Made by a program: the position numbers and the translations under genes. A stretch of DNA of 64,000 nucleotides, taken from contig NZ_JQEZ01000006.1 in assembly GCF_000743705.1 (NCBI RefSeq), positions 108,532-172,531 on the forward strand. The letters run 5' to 3'. The notes beneath the pieces are model-generated. The model was not told the origin of the DNA, did no database searches, and saw only the letters and a program-made list of their open reading frames with translations. This stretch comes from Ruegeria halocynthiae (GTDB taxonomy: Bacteria; Pseudomonadota; Alphaproteobacteria; Rhodobacterales; Rhodobacteraceae). Each line of letters begins with the position of its first letter. Position 1 is the first letter of the stretch. Shown here piece after piece: positions 17,723-27,469 of the stretch.

Positions 17723-17892
17723 CGCGCATCCCTTTCGATTTCATCCGACCATCAGGGTGGGGCGCACTGACCGATATCCGGTTAAGGCAACGCACGTTGC
17801 GTCGCATATGCTGCAACGCGGCGATTTTGCGCTTGAACTTTCCGGTAAAAAATGCCCCTTTCCGCGCAACAATATTTCAAAGGGAAAGATCA

Positions 17893-18750
17893 ATGGACCC
17901 TCGTCAGCGCCCCTATCGTTCCGTTCTTTATATCCCCGGCTCCAAGGGCCGGGCGCTGGACAAGGCCCGCACCTTGCCGGTGGATGCGATCATCTTTGAT
18001 CTGGAAGATGCGGTTGCGGCCGATGAAAAAGACAACGCGCGCGAAACGCTCAAGGCGGCCTTGGCGACCGGTGGGTACGGTTCGCGGGTCAAGATTGTCC
18101 GGATCAACGGGCTGGATACCGCGTGGGGCCGCGCCGACGCCGAGGCCGTGCGCGACATGGATGCGGATGTCGTCCTGCTGCCCAAGGTAAATTCCGCCGC
18201 CGACGTTGATGCGCTGGCCGCGATCACCGGCGATCTGCCAATCTGGGCGATGATGGAAACCCCGCGCGGGATGCTGAACGTCGCCGAGATTGCGGCGCAT
18301 CCGCTGATGGCGGGGTTTGTCATGGGCACCAATGATCTGGCCAAGGAACTGCAAACCCGTTTCCGCGCCGACCGCCTGCCGCTGATGACGTCGCTGGGTC
18401 TGTGCGTTCTGGCCGCCAAAGCCGAAGGGTTGATCATCGTCGATGGTGTTTACAACGCATTCAAGGATGATGAAGGTCTGGCCGCTGAATGCGCGCAGGG
18501 CCGTGACATGGGCTTTGACGGCAAGACTTTGATCCACCCGGCGCAGGTCGATGTCACCAATTCCGCCTATGCACCTTCGGAGGCCGAGATCGACGTGGCC
18601 CGTCGCCAGATCGCGGCTTTTGAAGAGGTCGAGGCGCAAGGGCAGGGCGTTGCTGTGGTCGATGGGAAGATCGTGGAAAATCTGCACGTTGTAACTGCCC
18701 GTGAAATTCTGGCAAAAGCGGAGGCAATTACAGCTTTGCAAGCGGGGTAA
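17893..18750 (+). CDS. mcl2: (3S)-malyl-CoA thioesterase / CitE-like lyase family
   Basis: 285 residues from ATG 17893, preceded by AAAGGGA; the open frame extends 32 codons upstream but the family starts at RSVLYIPGSKGRALDK. Metal and CoA residues of the HpcH/citrate-lyase-beta fold are visible (IIFDLEDAV; ARETLKAA; WAMMETPRGMLN; IHPAQVD). In R. sphaeroides the paralogue next to mch is Mcl2, which hydrolyses malyl-CoA to malate and CoA; the bifunctional lyase Mcl1 is elsewhere. I assign Mcl2 from length and context; lyase activity is the alternative. Confidence 0.82.
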   Translation: MDPRQRPYRSVLYIPGSKGRALDKARTLPVDAIIFDLEDAVAADEKDNARETLKAALATGGYGSRVKIVRINGLDTAWGRADAEAVRDMDADVVLLPKVNSAADVDALAAITGDLPIWAMMETPRGMLNVAEIAAHPLMAGFVMGTNDLAKELQTRFRADRLPLMTSLGLCVLAAKAEGLIIVDGVYNAFKDDEGLAAECAQGRDMGFDGKTLIHPAQVDVTNSAYAPSEAEIDVARRQIAAFEEVEAQGQGVAVVDGKIVENLHVVTAREILAKAEAITALQAG

Positions 18751-18756
18751 GCCAGC

Positions 18757-19302
18757 ATGGGCTTTGTTCTACTGATTCTTGGTGTGGCACTATGGTGGGC
18801 CGCACATCTGTTCAAACGTGTGATGCCGGCGCAGCGCGCCGCGATGGGCAAGGGCGCGGTGGCGCTGGCGTTGGTCGCGGCAGTAATGCTGATGATCTTC
18901 GGTTATCGCATGACCGACACGGTCTTTGTCTGGTCGCCGCCAACCTTCATGGTCCACATCAACAACCTGCTGGTGCTGATCGCAATCTTCATGATGAGCC
19001 CGGCCGGGAAAAAAGGGCGGCTGCTGAACAAGGTCCGCCACCCAATGCTGGGCGGGTTCAAACTGTGGGCGTTTGCGCATTTGCTGGTGAATGGGGATCT
19101 GGCGTCGATCGTCCTGTTCGGTGGCTTGCTGGCCTGGGCAGTGGTCGAAGTGATCGTGATCAATAAGGCCGAGCCCGAATGGACCCCCGGCGAACCCGGC
19201 ACCTATGGCAAGGATGCGATGTTCTTTGTGGCTTCAATCGTGCTGCTTGGGGTTATCGGATACATCCACGGGCTGGTCGGCCCATCCCCGTTCCCTTCTT
19301 GA
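18757..19302 (+). CDS. NnrU family membrane protein
   Basis: 181 residues, about five to six hydrophobic segments, with the NnrU-like features RHPMLGGFKLWAFAHL and the N-terminal LLILGVALWWAAHLFKR. NnrU was named for nitric oxide metabolism in denitrifiers, but many members lie outside such clusters. It starts 6 bases after mcl2 and precedes mch, an order I also recall from R. sphaeroides, so it is part of the ethylmalonyl-CoA pathway operon by position. Confidence 0.75.
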   Translation: MGFVLLILGVALWWAAHLFKRVMPAQRAAMGKGAVALALVAAVMLMIFGYRMTDTVFVWSPPTFMVHINNLLVLIAIFMMSPAGKKGRLLNKVRHPMLGGFKLWAFAHLLVNGDLASIVLFGGLLAWAVVEVIVINKAEPEWTPGEPGTYGKDAMFFVASIVLLGVIGYIHGLVGPSPFPS

Positions 19303-19313
19303 GGATTTGAAAG

Positions 19314-19520
19314 ATGGCAAAACTGTACCGTCTGCTGACCGAAGAAGACACGTCAGCCTTCTGTCACAAGGTGTCGGACGCGCTGGCAAAAGGGTGGGAG
19401 CTGTATGGCGACCCCTCTTACGCATATGACGAAAACAGCCGCATGATGCGCTGTGCGCAGGCCGTGACCAAAGAAGTTCCGGCCGACTATTCCCCCGACA
19501 TGAAACTGGGACAGCAATAA
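19314..19520 (+). CDS. DUF1737 domain small protein
   Basis: 68 residues matching the short DUF1737 pattern (FCHKVSDALAKGWELYG; CAQAVTKE). Function unknown. The stop overlaps the mch ATG by one base, so it is probably translated together with mesaconyl-CoA hydratase. Confidence 0.75.
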   Translation: MAKLYRLLTEEDTSAFCHKVSDALAKGWELYGDPSYAYDENSRMMRCAQAVTKEVPADYSPDMKLGQQ

Positions 19521-20548
19521 TGGCAAAAACCAATCCGGGCCGCTTTTTCGAGGATTACGCTGTAGGTCAGGTCCTGCACCATGCGGTGCCCCGCACCGTG
19601 ACTGATGGCGAACGCGCGTTGTATCATGCGCTCTATCCGGCGCGACATGCGCTATATTCCTCGGACGAGTTCGCCCGCAACTGCGGCCTGCCGCAAAGCC
19701 CGATTGATGATCTGGCGGCGTTCCACGTGGTGTTCGGCAAGACCGTGCCCGATGTCTCGCTGAATGCAGTGGCCAATCTGGGGTATGCCGAGGGACGCTG
19801 GCTGAAACCGGTCTATTCCGGGGACACCTTGCGGTCGGAATCCGAGGTGATCGGGGTCAAACAGAACTCGAACGGCAAGACCGGCGTTGTCTGGGTTCGC
19901 ACGCGGGGCTTGAACCAGCGTGACGAGGTGGTGATCGAATATGTGCGCTGGGTGATGGTGCGCAAATCGAACCTTGATGCGCCCGCACCCGAAACGGTTG
20001 TGCCCGAACTGAAAAAGGTGCTGGACCCGCAGGATCTGGTGGTGCCCACAGGGCTTGATTTCACGGGCTACGATTTTGCCCAATCCGGCGACGCGCACCG
20101 CTGGGGCGATTATGAGATCGGGGAAACCATTGATCACGTCGATGGCGTCACCGTGGAAGAGGCCGAGCATATGCTGGCCACCCGCCTGTGGCAGAACACC
20201 GCCAAGGTGCATTTCGATCTGACCTTCCGCCCCGATGGTCGGTTGATCTATGGCGGGCACGTCATCTCGATGGCGCGCGCCTTGTCGTTCAACGGTCTGG
20301 CAAATGCGCAGATGATCGTTGGTCTGAATGGTGGCGCACATGCCAACCCCTGTTTCTCGGGCAACACGATCAAGGCCTGGTCCGAGGTTCTGGATAAGGC
20401 CGAAACCGGCGTGCCGGGTGTGGGTGCGATCCGTCTGCGGCTGGTCGCGACCAAGGGCGGCGTGCCTTTCGATCTGAAAAACGAAGACGGGCGGTACCAG
20501 CCGGATGTTCTGCTGGATCTGGATTATTGGGCGCTGATGCCAGTCTGA
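19520..20548 (+). CDS. mch: Mesaconyl-CoA hydratase (beta-methylmalyl-CoA dehydratase)
   Basis: Hydrates mesaconyl-C1-CoA to beta-methylmalyl-CoA in the ethylmalonyl-CoA pathway. 342 residues holding two MaoC-type hot-dog halves (FFEDYAVGQVLHHAVPRTVT at the start; GDYEIGETIDHVDG near residue 196). The pairing with mcl2 upstream and ecm/ccr downstream supports this substrate over generic enoyl-CoA hydration. Confidence 0.92.
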   Translation: MAKTNPGRFFEDYAVGQVLHHAVPRTVTDGERALYHALYPARHALYSSDEFARNCGLPQSPIDDLAAFHVVFGKTVPDVSLNAVANLGYAEGRWLKPVYSGDTLRSESEVIGVKQNSNGKTGVVWVRTRGLNQRDEVVIEYVRWVMVRKSNLDAPAPETVVPELKKVLDPQDLVVPTGLDFTGYDFAQSGDAHRWGDYEIGETIDHVDGVTVEEAEHMLATRLWQNTAKVHFDLTFRPDGRLIYGGHVISMARALSFNGLANAQMIVGLNGGAHANPCFSGNTIKAWSEVLDKAETGVPGVGAIRLRLVATKGGVPFDLKNEDGRYQPDVLLDLDYWALMPV

Positions 20549-20603
20549 CACGGCCCCACATTCATTTGATCGCAGCCCGCACCATTCATGCTAGGCTGCG
20601 ATC

Positions 20604-21266
20604 ATGGTCCTGCTTCGCTCAATCGCTGTCTGTCTTTGTCTGGCCCCGCCTGCCACAGCGTGCGATCTTGCGCTGGCTTTGGCGGTTGATGTGTCCGGGT
20701 CGGTGGATTCCGCCGAATACCGGATTCAGATGGATGGTCTGGCCGCAGGCCTGCGCGACCCCATCGTGTCAGAGGCGCTGGTGCGCGGTCAGGCGCGGTT
20801 GATGCTGGTGCAATGGACCGGGTCTTCGCGCCAGAAAATCACCGTGCCCTGGACCCATATCGACAGCTTTGAAACGCTTGATCGGTTCGCCGATCAGGTG
20901 GCCGGGGACCCAAGGGTCTGGCGCAATTTCTCCACGGCAATTGGTGAGGCCCTGGAAATGACCATGTCCAGCTTTGGCGCGGTCTCGGATTGTAAGCGGC
21001 ACCTGATCGACATCTCGGGCGACGGGGTGTCGAACGAAGGCGTCGAGCCGTCTGAATTGCACGCCGTGTTGCGGACGCGCGGCGTCACGGTCAATGCCAT
21101 TGCTATTGAGGAAAGCGAACCCGAGCTAACTGCATATTTCTTTGAAAACGTCATCGTGGGCGAGGGCGCATTTGTTGTTTCAGCCGCGGGTTTTGCCGAC
21201 TATCCCGATAGAATCCGCAAAAAACTGCTGCGTGAAGTCACCCAGCAAACCGCAGGTTTACAATGA
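20604..21266 (+). CDS. DUF1194 secreted von Willebrand A-like protein
   Basis: 220 residues: signal peptide ending near ATA-C, then a vWA-like domain with the MIDAS metal motif DVSGSVDSAEY and a second block (LIDISGDGVSNEG). DUF1194 proteins are common in Alphaproteobacteria, with no known role. It lies between mch and the sdhC promoter on the same strand. Confidence 0.8.
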   Translation: MVLLRSIAVCLCLAPPATACDLALALAVDVSGSVDSAEYRIQMDGLAAGLRDPIVSEALVRGQARLMLVQWTGSSRQKITVPWTHIDSFETLDRFADQVAGDPRVWRNFSTAIGEALEMTMSSFGAVSDCKRHLIDISGDGVSNEGVEPSELHAVLRTRGVTVNAIAIEESEPELTAYFFENVIVGEGAFVVSAAGFADYPDRIRKKLLREVTQQTAGLQ

Positions 21267-21322
21267 GTTTGCCACAGATTCGCCACTGCGGACGCTAACA
21301 TCGGAATTGGATTAAAAAATTT

Positions 21323-21351
21323 GTGATCACGACATTATTTTGCGTGATCAC
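21323..21351. promoter_or_regulatory. Twin GTGATCAC palindromes upstream of sdhC
   Basis: GTGATCAC at 21323-21330 and 21344-21351, again 21 bp start to start, ending 113 bases before the sdhC ATG. Both halves are extended by T on the left (TTGTGATCAC) or A on the right (GTGATCACAA), like the sucC pair. The shared spacing and position argue for one regulator acting on sdh and suc. Confidence 0.75.
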
Positions 21352-21464
21352 AATCGTGCAATATCCGGTATTTTGCGCCAATTATAGGTTTTTTGCACCC
21401 GCAGCACGTGACAGAGTCGCAAAAAACAGTAAAACCTTCGGAAGCCAACCGAAAAGGAGCCAAC

Positions 21465-21848
21465 ATGGCCGATGTAAATCGGGGCAACCGCCCTCTTTCA
21501 CCACATCTATCGATCTACCGTCCACAGTTGACCTCGACGACATCCATTCTGGTGCGCATTACCGGGATAGCGGCGCTTGCGATGTCTTTTTTCGTTGTGT
21601 GGTGGCTGTTGGCAGCTTCGACATCGGAAACGGCCTTTACCTTCATCGACAGCCTGATGCGAAGCTGGCTGGGTGATCTGGTGATGTTCGCCGCGACCTG
21701 GGCAATCTTTTACCACATGCTTGGACGTCTGCGTCATTTGATCTGGGATCTGGGCTATCTGGTGGACGTCAAGATCTCCGAGAAGCTGGGGATCTGCATG
21801 CTCGTGCTGGCCACCATCCTCACATTCATTACAGCGGTTGCGGTATAA
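21465..21848 (+). CDS. sdhC: Succinate dehydrogenase cytochrome b556 subunit
   Basis: 127 residues, three membrane segments, with the family start RPLSPHLSIYRPQ and the haem-ligand histidine region FYHMLGRLRHL. I start at ATG 21465, which has AAGGAG; the open frame continues 24 codons upstream but those are not family-like. First gene of sdhCDA. Confidence 0.94.
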   Translation: MADVNRGNRPLSPHLSIYRPQLTSTTSILVRITGIAALAMSFFVVWWLLAASTSETAFTFIDSLMRSWLGDLVMFAATWAIFYHMLGRLRHLIWDLGYLVDVKISEKLGICMLVLATILTFITAVAV

Positions 21849-21859
21849 GGAAACAGACC

Positions 21860-22231
21860 ATGAGTTATCTGACAGACCGCAAACGCGCGCAGGGCGCAGG
21901 TGCCGGACGGCAGGGTACGCATCATCACTGGCAGATGATGGTCAGCTCGACCGCGCTTGTGTTTCTTGTGCCTTTGTTCGTTTTCACCTTCGCGCACGGG
22001 CTGGGTGGAACCTATGAAGAGGTACTTGCCTATTACAGCCGCCCCTTCCCGGCGATTGTGACAGGGCTGACGCTGGTTGTCGTCATCATCCACCTGATGC
22101 GCGAGGCGCAGGTCGCGATCGAAGATTACGTCCACGGTGTCGCGGAAAAGCTAAGCCTGATGGCTGTTGCGGCTTTTGGTTACACTATGATCGCTGCGGG
22201 GCTTTATGCCCTTGTTAAGCTCGCCCTGTGA
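21860..22231 (+). CDS. sdhD: Succinate dehydrogenase hydrophobic anchor subunit
   Basis: 123 residues with three membrane segments and a haem and quinone-site histidine in the second half (VVVIIHLMREAQVAIEDYVH). It anchors SdhAB and helps form the quinone site. Spaced 11 bases after sdhC. Confidence 0.92.
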   Translation: MSYLTDRKRAQGAGAGRQGTHHHWQMMVSSTALVFLVPLFVFTFAHGLGGTYEEVLAYYSRPFPAIVTGLTLVVVIIHLMREAQVAIEDYVHGVAEKLSLMAVAAFGYTMIAAGLYALVKLAL

Positions 22232-22253
22232 TGCGCGGTAAGGATAAGAACAA

Positions 22254-24062
22254 ATGACAGCTGCATACGAATACGAAACACACGAATATGACGTGGTTGT
22301 TGTCGGCGCCGGTGGCGCCGGTCTGCGGGCCACGCTGGGTATGGCTGAACAAGGTCTGCGCACCGCTTGCGTGACCAAGGTGTTCCCGACCCGCTCGCAC
22401 ACGGTTGCGGCGCAGGGCGGCATCGCGGCGTCCTTGTCCAACATGGGCCCCGACAACTGGCAGTGGCACATGTATGACACCGTCAAGGGATCAGACTGGC
22501 TGGGTGACACTGACGCGATGGAGTATCTGGCGCGCGAGGCCCCCAAAGCGGTTTATGAGCTGGAGCACTATGGCGTGCCGTTCAGCCGGACCGAGGAAGG
22601 CAAAATCTATCAGCGCCCCTTTGGCGGCCACACCACCGAATTCGGCGAAGGCCCCGCAGTGCAGCGGACCTGTGCCGCCGCCGACCGGACCGGCCACGCG
22701 ATCCTGCACACGCTTTATGGCCAGAGCCTCAAGAACAACGCTGAATTCTATATCGAATATTTCGCCATCGACCTGATCACGTCCGACGATGGGCAATGTC
22801 AGGGCGTCGTCTGCTGGAAGCTGGACGATGGCACCATGCATGTCTTCAACGCCAAGATGGTGGTGTTGGCGACCGGCGGGTATGGCCGCGCCTATTTCAG
22901 CGCGACCTCGGCCCATACCTGTACCGGCGACGGTGGCGGCATGGTGGCGCGCGCCGGTCTGGCGCTGCAGGATATGGAGTTCGTGCAATTCCACCCGACC
23001 GGCATCTATGGTTCAGGCTGTCTGATCACCGAAGGCGCGCGGGGCGAAGGCGGATACCTGACCAACGCAGAAGGTGAACGGTTCATGGAGCGCTACGCGC
23101 CCCAGTACAAGGACCTGGCGCCGCGCGATTATGTTTCGCGCTCAATGACCATGGAAATCCGCGAAGGCCGTGGGCATGGCGACAATGGTGACCATATTCA
23201 CCTGAACCTCAGCCATCTGCCGTCCGAAGCATTGGCTGAACGCCTGCCGGGGATTTCCGAATCCGCGCGCGTCTTTGCCGGGGTGGATGTGACCAAGGAA
23301 CCGATCCCGGTTCTGCCGACTGTGCATTACAACATGGGCGGTATCCCGACGAACTATTGGGGTGAGGTTCTGAACCCCACCGCCGATAACCCGACGGGCG
23401 TTGTGCCGGGCCTGATGGCCGTGGGCGAAGCCGGTTGTGCGTCGGTCCATGGGGCGAACCGCCTTGGCTCGAACTCGTTGATCGACCTGGTGGTCTTTGG
23501 CCGTGCAGCGGCGATCCGGGCCGGCAAGGTTGTCGATGCAGATGCGCCGAATCCGGTGCTGAATCAGGCGTCGGTGGACAAAGCGTTTGACCGGTTCGAT
23601 GCGGCGCGCAACGCCAGCGGTGCCATCCCGACCGCCGATCTGCGGCTTGAGATGCAGAAAACCATGCAGGCCGACGCGGCCGTGTTCCGGACCGCCAAAA
23701 CTATGGCCGAAGGGGTCGAGAAGATGACGGCGATTGCCGCCAAGATGGACGACCTGAAAGTCAGTGACCGCTCGCTGGTCTGGAACAGTGACCTGATGGA
23801 AACGCTGGAACTGACCAATCTGATGCCCAGTGCATTGGCCACCATCGTCGGTGCCGAGGCGCGCAAAGAATCCCGCGGTGCCCACGCACATGAGGATTTC
23901 GCGGAGCGTGATGACGAAAACTGGCGGGTTCACACCGTGTCCCGGGTCGAGGGCAACAAGGTCGACCTTAGCTATCGTCCGGTGATTGTGGACCCGCTGA
24001 CCACCGAGGATGAAGGCGGCATCAGCCTCAAGAAAATCGCACCCAAGGCGCGGACGTTCTGA
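22254..24062 (+). CDS. sdhA: Succinate dehydrogenase flavoprotein subunit
   Basis: 602 residues. FAD-binding [15 protein letters not shown], the covalent-FAD histidine region [11 protein letters not shown], active-site residues in [18 protein letters not shown], and [18 protein letters not shown]. It oxidises succinate to fumarate. sdhB does not follow directly: two opposite-strand genes intervene. Confidence 0.97.
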   Translation: MTAAYEYETHEYDVVVVGAGGAGLRATLGMAEQGLRTACVTKVFPTRSHTVAAQGGIAASLSNMGPDNWQWHMYDTVKGSDWLGDTDAMEYLAREAPKAVYELEHYGVPFSRTEEGKIYQRPFGGHTTEFGEGPAVQRTCAAADRTGHAILHTLYGQSLKNNAEFYIEYFAIDLITSDDGQCQGVVCWKLDDGTMHVFNAKMVVLATGGYGRAYFSATSAHTCTGDGGGMVARAGLALQDMEFVQFHPTGIYGSGCLITEGARGEGGYLTNAEGERFMERYAPQYKDLAPRDYVSRSMTMEIREGRGHGDNGDHIHLNLSHLPSEALAERLPGISESARVFAGVDVTKEPIPVLPTVHYNMGGIPTNYWGEVLNPTADNPTGVVPGLMAVGEAGCASVHGANRLGSNSLIDLVVFGRAAAIRAGKVVDADAPNPVLNQASVDKAFDRFDAARNASGAIPTADLRLEMQKTMQADAAVFRTAKTMAEGVEKMTAIAAKMDDLKVSDRSLVWNSDLMETLELTNLMPSALATIVGAEARKESRGAHAHEDFAERDDENWRVHTVSRVEGNKVDLSYRPVIVDPLTTEDEGGISLKKIAPKARTF

Positions 24063-24074
24063 TCGAACGCATGG

Positions 24075-24102
24075 TGCACCGCCAGAATTTCCGGGCGGTG
24101 CA
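24075..24102. repeat. Hairpin between convergent sdhA and fkbM genes
   Basis: Inverted repeat TGCACCGCC / GGCGGTGCA with a 10-base spacer, 12 bases past the sdhA stop. There is no long T-run, so termination is uncertain; it may serve both convergent transcripts. Confidence 0.45.
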
Positions 24103-24108
24103 TCCCAT

Positions 24109-24900
24109 TCATAGGTCGAACCGGCCGCTATCCATCCGCGCGAACAAAACGTCACAATCCGGTCTTCCCGGTCTGATCGGGCGGATAAAATCCAGAATTT
24201 CAAACCCGTTTTCGGCCATCAGTGCCACGAAATCCGAAAACTTGTACCCGTTCTCGTAGCGTGGTTTGACCGAGGTTTCGGCGATAACGAACTCTGATTG
24301 CTTTAGGGTCTCGGTCGCGCCTTTGATGACCTCAATCTCATATCCTTCCGAGTCGATCTTGATACCGAATGGGCCGGAAAGACCGCGCGACAACGAATCC
24401 AAGGTCCGCACCGGAACAACACGTTGTTCGATTTTGGCGAACTGGGACACGTAATTGTCTTTGTATTCCATGATGGACGCCCGGCTGTGCCGCACCCGCG
24501 ATGTGGTTGAGGGTACATTCAGGGTAACGGAGCCGTCCGAACTGCCGGCGGCGACGCAATGGAAATCAAAATTGATCTTGTTTTTCCACGGGGCGACCTT
24601 GTCCTCGCTTTCGGCGACCGGATCAATCAGAACGAATTTGGCGGTATTGAACGCGTCATACAAAGGTGGAGTTCCAGCATCCACCCCGATGTCGAAAACC
24701 ACAGATGGCGCAAAACCGTACCCGGCCAGAAGTCTGGCATCCAGCTCGGTCCGTTCGATGCTGTATCCGCTGCGGGACAACCGTCTCAGAATGCGCATCG
24801 GTCGCCCCGCAATGCTGCTTTCTCCGGCGTTGATCGGGGTGAATTCGAGGCCAAGGGCCCTTAGGGTTTTGACAAAATCAAATGGGTTGGCTGATGCCAT
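24109..24900 (-). CDS. FkbM family methyltransferase
   Basis: 263 residues with the FkbM SAM-binding start (SVVFDIGVDAGTPPLYDAF, about 67-85) and the FkbM motif near residue 175 (FGIKIDSEGYEIEVIKGA). Such enzymes methylate hydroxyl groups of sugars and other small or surface molecules. It lies with a glycosyltransferase inside the sdh cluster on the opposite strand, so a surface-glycan role is plausible but unproven. Confidence 0.8.
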   Translation of the reverse strand: MASANPFDFVKTLRALGLEFTPINAGESSIAGRPMRILRRLSRSGYSIERTELDARLLAGYGFAPSVVFDIGVDAGTPPLYDAFNTAKFVLIDPVAESEDKVAPWKNKINFDFHCVAAGSSDGSVTLNVPSTTSRVRHSRASIMEYKDNYVSQFAKIEQRVVPVRTLDSLSRGLSGPFGIKIDSEGYEIEVIKGATETLKQSEFVIAETSVKPRYENGYKFSDFVALMAENGFEILDFIRPIRPGRPDCDVLFARMDSGRFDL

Positions 24901-24939
24901 ATCGAGTTCCTAGAGTCTGAAATCTGCGTTGGATTCGAG

Positions 24940-26058
24940 CTATTTATTGGTACTAAGTTTACGGTCCGCGGGGGTTAGTATCATGTCTTCGAAAACTCGT
25001 TTCAATTGCCCCGAAATCACGTGCGGCGCGCGCGCTTGTGCGAAGTCGAAACAGGCCTGACGTCTTTCGGACAGTTCCTCATCGGTCATTTGAATCACAT
25101 GACGTATCATTCGTATCAGCCCTTTCGTGTGATGAGGCTGATACAACAGATCGTGGCAGCTCTCAGGTGTTGTGCCCCGATGTGCGGCCGTATCGGGGGC
25201 AATGATTGGCAGTCCGAAACTCAATGCCAGCATGGCTGTACCGGATGTGAATGTCTGAGTTGACGGTAGAATATAGGCGTGCGCTTGTGCAAAAACTTTG
25301 GGGATGTCTTCGTTCGGGATGCGCGTACCCGTCACCGTTACGGCGTCGATATTCTGCAGGCCGCGGATCACACGGCGACTGGCAGGAAACACTTTCCCCG
25401 CGACATGCACGTGAAAATCATAGTCCCGCCGCGACAGCTTGGCGGCCGCCACATGCAATTTGTCCAATTCACGGCTGCCGCGCATCGTTCCAAATGTGAG
25501 AAACCGAGTTTTGTCCCTGGTGGGAAACGCGCGATCCAGCGTGGTCAACGTGTCCTCATATACGCCCAAATAGCTTGGGTGCGGGATTAGGCGCATCTTT
25601 TCTGGGTCCGCCTGATACGTGTCGATCATATGCTGCATCGCATGGGGCGTATGAACGTGGATGATATCCACCAACTCTGCCAGTTGCCGGCGTCCTTCCC
25701 TAAAGCTTTCGCTTACTCCAGTGCCGCTATGGGCGTGGCGATTGTGAATTGTCCAAAGTATGCGCCCGCCGTTGATTTTATACTGGCGCAATGACTCTGT
25801 GGCCTGCTGGAACAGAATCTTCTGGTCTTCCGTCGCGTGATCCCCGAGGGAAAACAACCGGTCATCCCAGTGGATATGGACACAACCGTGTTCCGTCTGA
25901 AACGCTGGTGCGGCAAATTCCGTGAAGGACATTTTTTTGCCCGAAGTCAGAATGAACTCTGGCTTACATGCAGAATACATCATGTTCTGATACGGGTTTT
26001 GTACGCCGTAAGGAACATTGACAATTTTTGTTGGTATCACGTGTTCGGTTTCCGTCAC
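24940..26058 (-). CDS. Glycosyltransferase, GT-B fold, group 1-like
   Basis: 372 residues. The C-terminal half has GT4-like blocks: FLTFGTMRGSRELDKL (about 185-200), AHAYILPSTQTFTSGTAML (about 265-283), then SFGLPIIAPDTAAHRG. The N-terminal half has HIHWDDRLFSLG and a long insert. Donor and acceptor are unknown. With the FkbM gene downstream it forms a two-gene unit that divides sdhA from sdhB; its start faces sdhB, leaving 140 bases for both promoters. Confidence 0.75.
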   Translation of the reverse strand: MTETEHVIPTKIVNVPYGVQNPYQNMMYSACKPEFILTSGKKMSFTEFAAPAFQTEHGCVHIHWDDRLFSLGDHATEDQKILFQQATESLRQYKINGGRILWTIHNRHAHSGTGVSESFREGRRQLAELVDIIHVHTPHAMQHMIDTYQADPEKMRLIPHPSYLGVYEDTLTTLDRAFPTRDKTRFLTFGTMRGSRELDKLHVAAAKLSRRDYDFHVHVAGKVFPASRRVIRGLQNIDAVTVTGTRIPNEDIPKVFAQAHAYILPSTQTFTSGTAMLALSFGLPIIAPDTAAHRGTTPESCHDLLYQPHHTKGLIRMIRHVIQMTDEELSERRQACFDFAQARAPHVISGQLKRVFEDMILTPADRKLSTNK

Positions 26059-26198
26059 AAAGCAGCAAATAATCTCAGTGCTGCGGCAGCTTTTGTAAAG
26101 ATCAATTTTCCCAATTTAGACGACTGTTTCCAAGGCTATGCTGTTGGCTTTTTGCGTCGCAGCATGTATCTATGCCTGTGAAATTCACGAGGTCGGAA

Positions 26199-26978
26199 AT
26201 GGTACAACTTACCCTACCCAAGAATTCCCGGATCACCACCGGCAAAACCTGGCCCAAGCCTGTAGGGGCCACCAATGTCCGAAAATTCCGGATCTATCGT
26301 TGGAACCCGGATGATGGGCAAAACCCGCGTGTCGATACATATTTCGTCGATATGGACAGCTGCGGTCCGATGGTTCTGGACGCGCTGATCAAGATCAAGA
26401 ACGAGATCGACCCGACCCTGACCTTCCGCCGGTCCTGCCGCGAGGGCATCTGCGGGTCCTGCGCGATGAATATCGACGGGATCAACACGCTGGCCTGTAT
26501 CTATGGCATGGATGAGATCAAAGGCGACGTGAAGATTTATCCGCTGCCGCATATGCCGGTGGTCAAGGATTTGATCCCTGATCTGACCCATTTCTACGCC
26601 CAGCACGCCAGCATCATGCCGTGGCTGGAAACCAAGACCAACCGCCCCGCGAAGGAATGGAAACAATCCATCGAAGATCGTAAAAAGCTGGATGGTCTGT
26701 ACGAATGTGTGATGTGCGCCAGCTGCTCGACCTCTTGCCCCAGCTACTGGTGGAATGGCGATCGCTATCTTGGGCCAGCAGCCCTGTTGCACGCCTATCG
26801 CTGGATCATCGACAGCCGGGATGAAGCCACGGGTGAACGCCTGGACGAGCTGGAAGATCCCTTCAAGCTGTATCGCTGCCACACGATCATGAACTGTGCC
26901 AAGACCTGCCCAAAGGGTCTGAACCCGGCCAAGGCGATCGCCGAGATCAAGAAGATGATGGTCGAACGGGCAGTTTGA
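26199..26978 (+). CDS. sdhB: Succinate dehydrogenase iron-sulfur subunit
   Basis: 259 residues from ATG 26199, chosen because [12 protein letters not shown] is the family start and GAGG precedes it; the frame extends 9 codons upstream. Cysteine sets: [2Fe-2S] [14 protein letters not shown], [4Fe-4S] [16 protein letters not shown], [3Fe-4S] [17 protein letters not shown]. It passes electrons from SdhA to quinone. Being 2.1 kb from sdhA, across two opposite genes, it likely has its own promoter at 26059-26198. Confidence 0.97.
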   Translation: MVQLTLPKNSRITTGKTWPKPVGATNVRKFRIYRWNPDDGQNPRVDTYFVDMDSCGPMVLDALIKIKNEIDPTLTFRRSCREGICGSCAMNIDGINTLACIYGMDEIKGDVKIYPLPHMPVVKDLIPDLTHFYAQHASIMPWLETKTNRPAKEWKQSIEDRKKLDGLYECVMCASCSTSCPSYWWNGDRYLGPAALLHAYRWIIDSRDEATGERLDELEDPFKLYRCHTIMNCAKTCPKGLNPAKAIAEIKKMMVERAV

Positions 26979-27001
26979 TCACAGTTGAAAACAATGACTA
27001 G

Positions 27002-27030
27002 GCCCGGGGTGGAAACACCTCGGGCTTTTT
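27002..27030 (+). terminator. Rho-independent terminator after sdhB
   Basis: Stem GCCCGGGGTG / CACCTCGGGC with a GAAA loop followed by TTTTT, 24 bases past the sdhB stop. A clear end to the sdh cluster. Confidence 0.9.
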
Positions 27031-27066
27031 CGTGTTATGCGGGCATTGAAGCATCGGAGAACATCA

Positions 27067-27318
27067 ATGACCCCCACACTGTTCAAAGCTCTGTCCCTTG
27101 CAGCGATTGCTGTTCTGTCAGCGTGCAGCGGATCGTCAAGTAGCAGCAGGGCGGAACTTGTTTTTGACTAGGTAGAGTGCGCTAAACAGGCGGGGATTGG
27201 TAACACCTTTTCAACGCAATACGTCCTTCAGGATGGCAAACAGACAGAAGTGTTCGTCCCCGGTAATGGCGTGAGCGAAGCACAGGCAGCCAAGGCAAAT
27301 GCCTGTATGGCAGCATAA
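27067..27318 (+). pseudogene. Small lipoprotein gene with an in-frame amber codon
   Basis: From ATG 27067 the frame encodes a lipoprotein signal (LFKALSLAAIAVLSAC, lipobox LSAC) and a serine-rich linker. TAG follows at 27169-27171. The same frame then stays open for 48 more codons (starts VECAKQAGIGN, ends AKANACMAA) to TAA at 27316. The downstream part keeps two cysteines and no further stop, so the gene looks recently broken by one nonsense change; read-through or a sequencing error is possible. Confidence 0.6.
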
Positions 27319-27469
27319 CCAGAACTGAGATTGTAGGCTGCGGATCTGTACGCCAGCCTACTATGTGTTTTGAGCATACCAAGAATGCCAAAAGACGCGG
27401 TGAAGTTCGAAGCTTGTTCACCTATTTTGTGCTGGGGAGGAGTGATGAGACGGAAACAGGATCGCTCGG

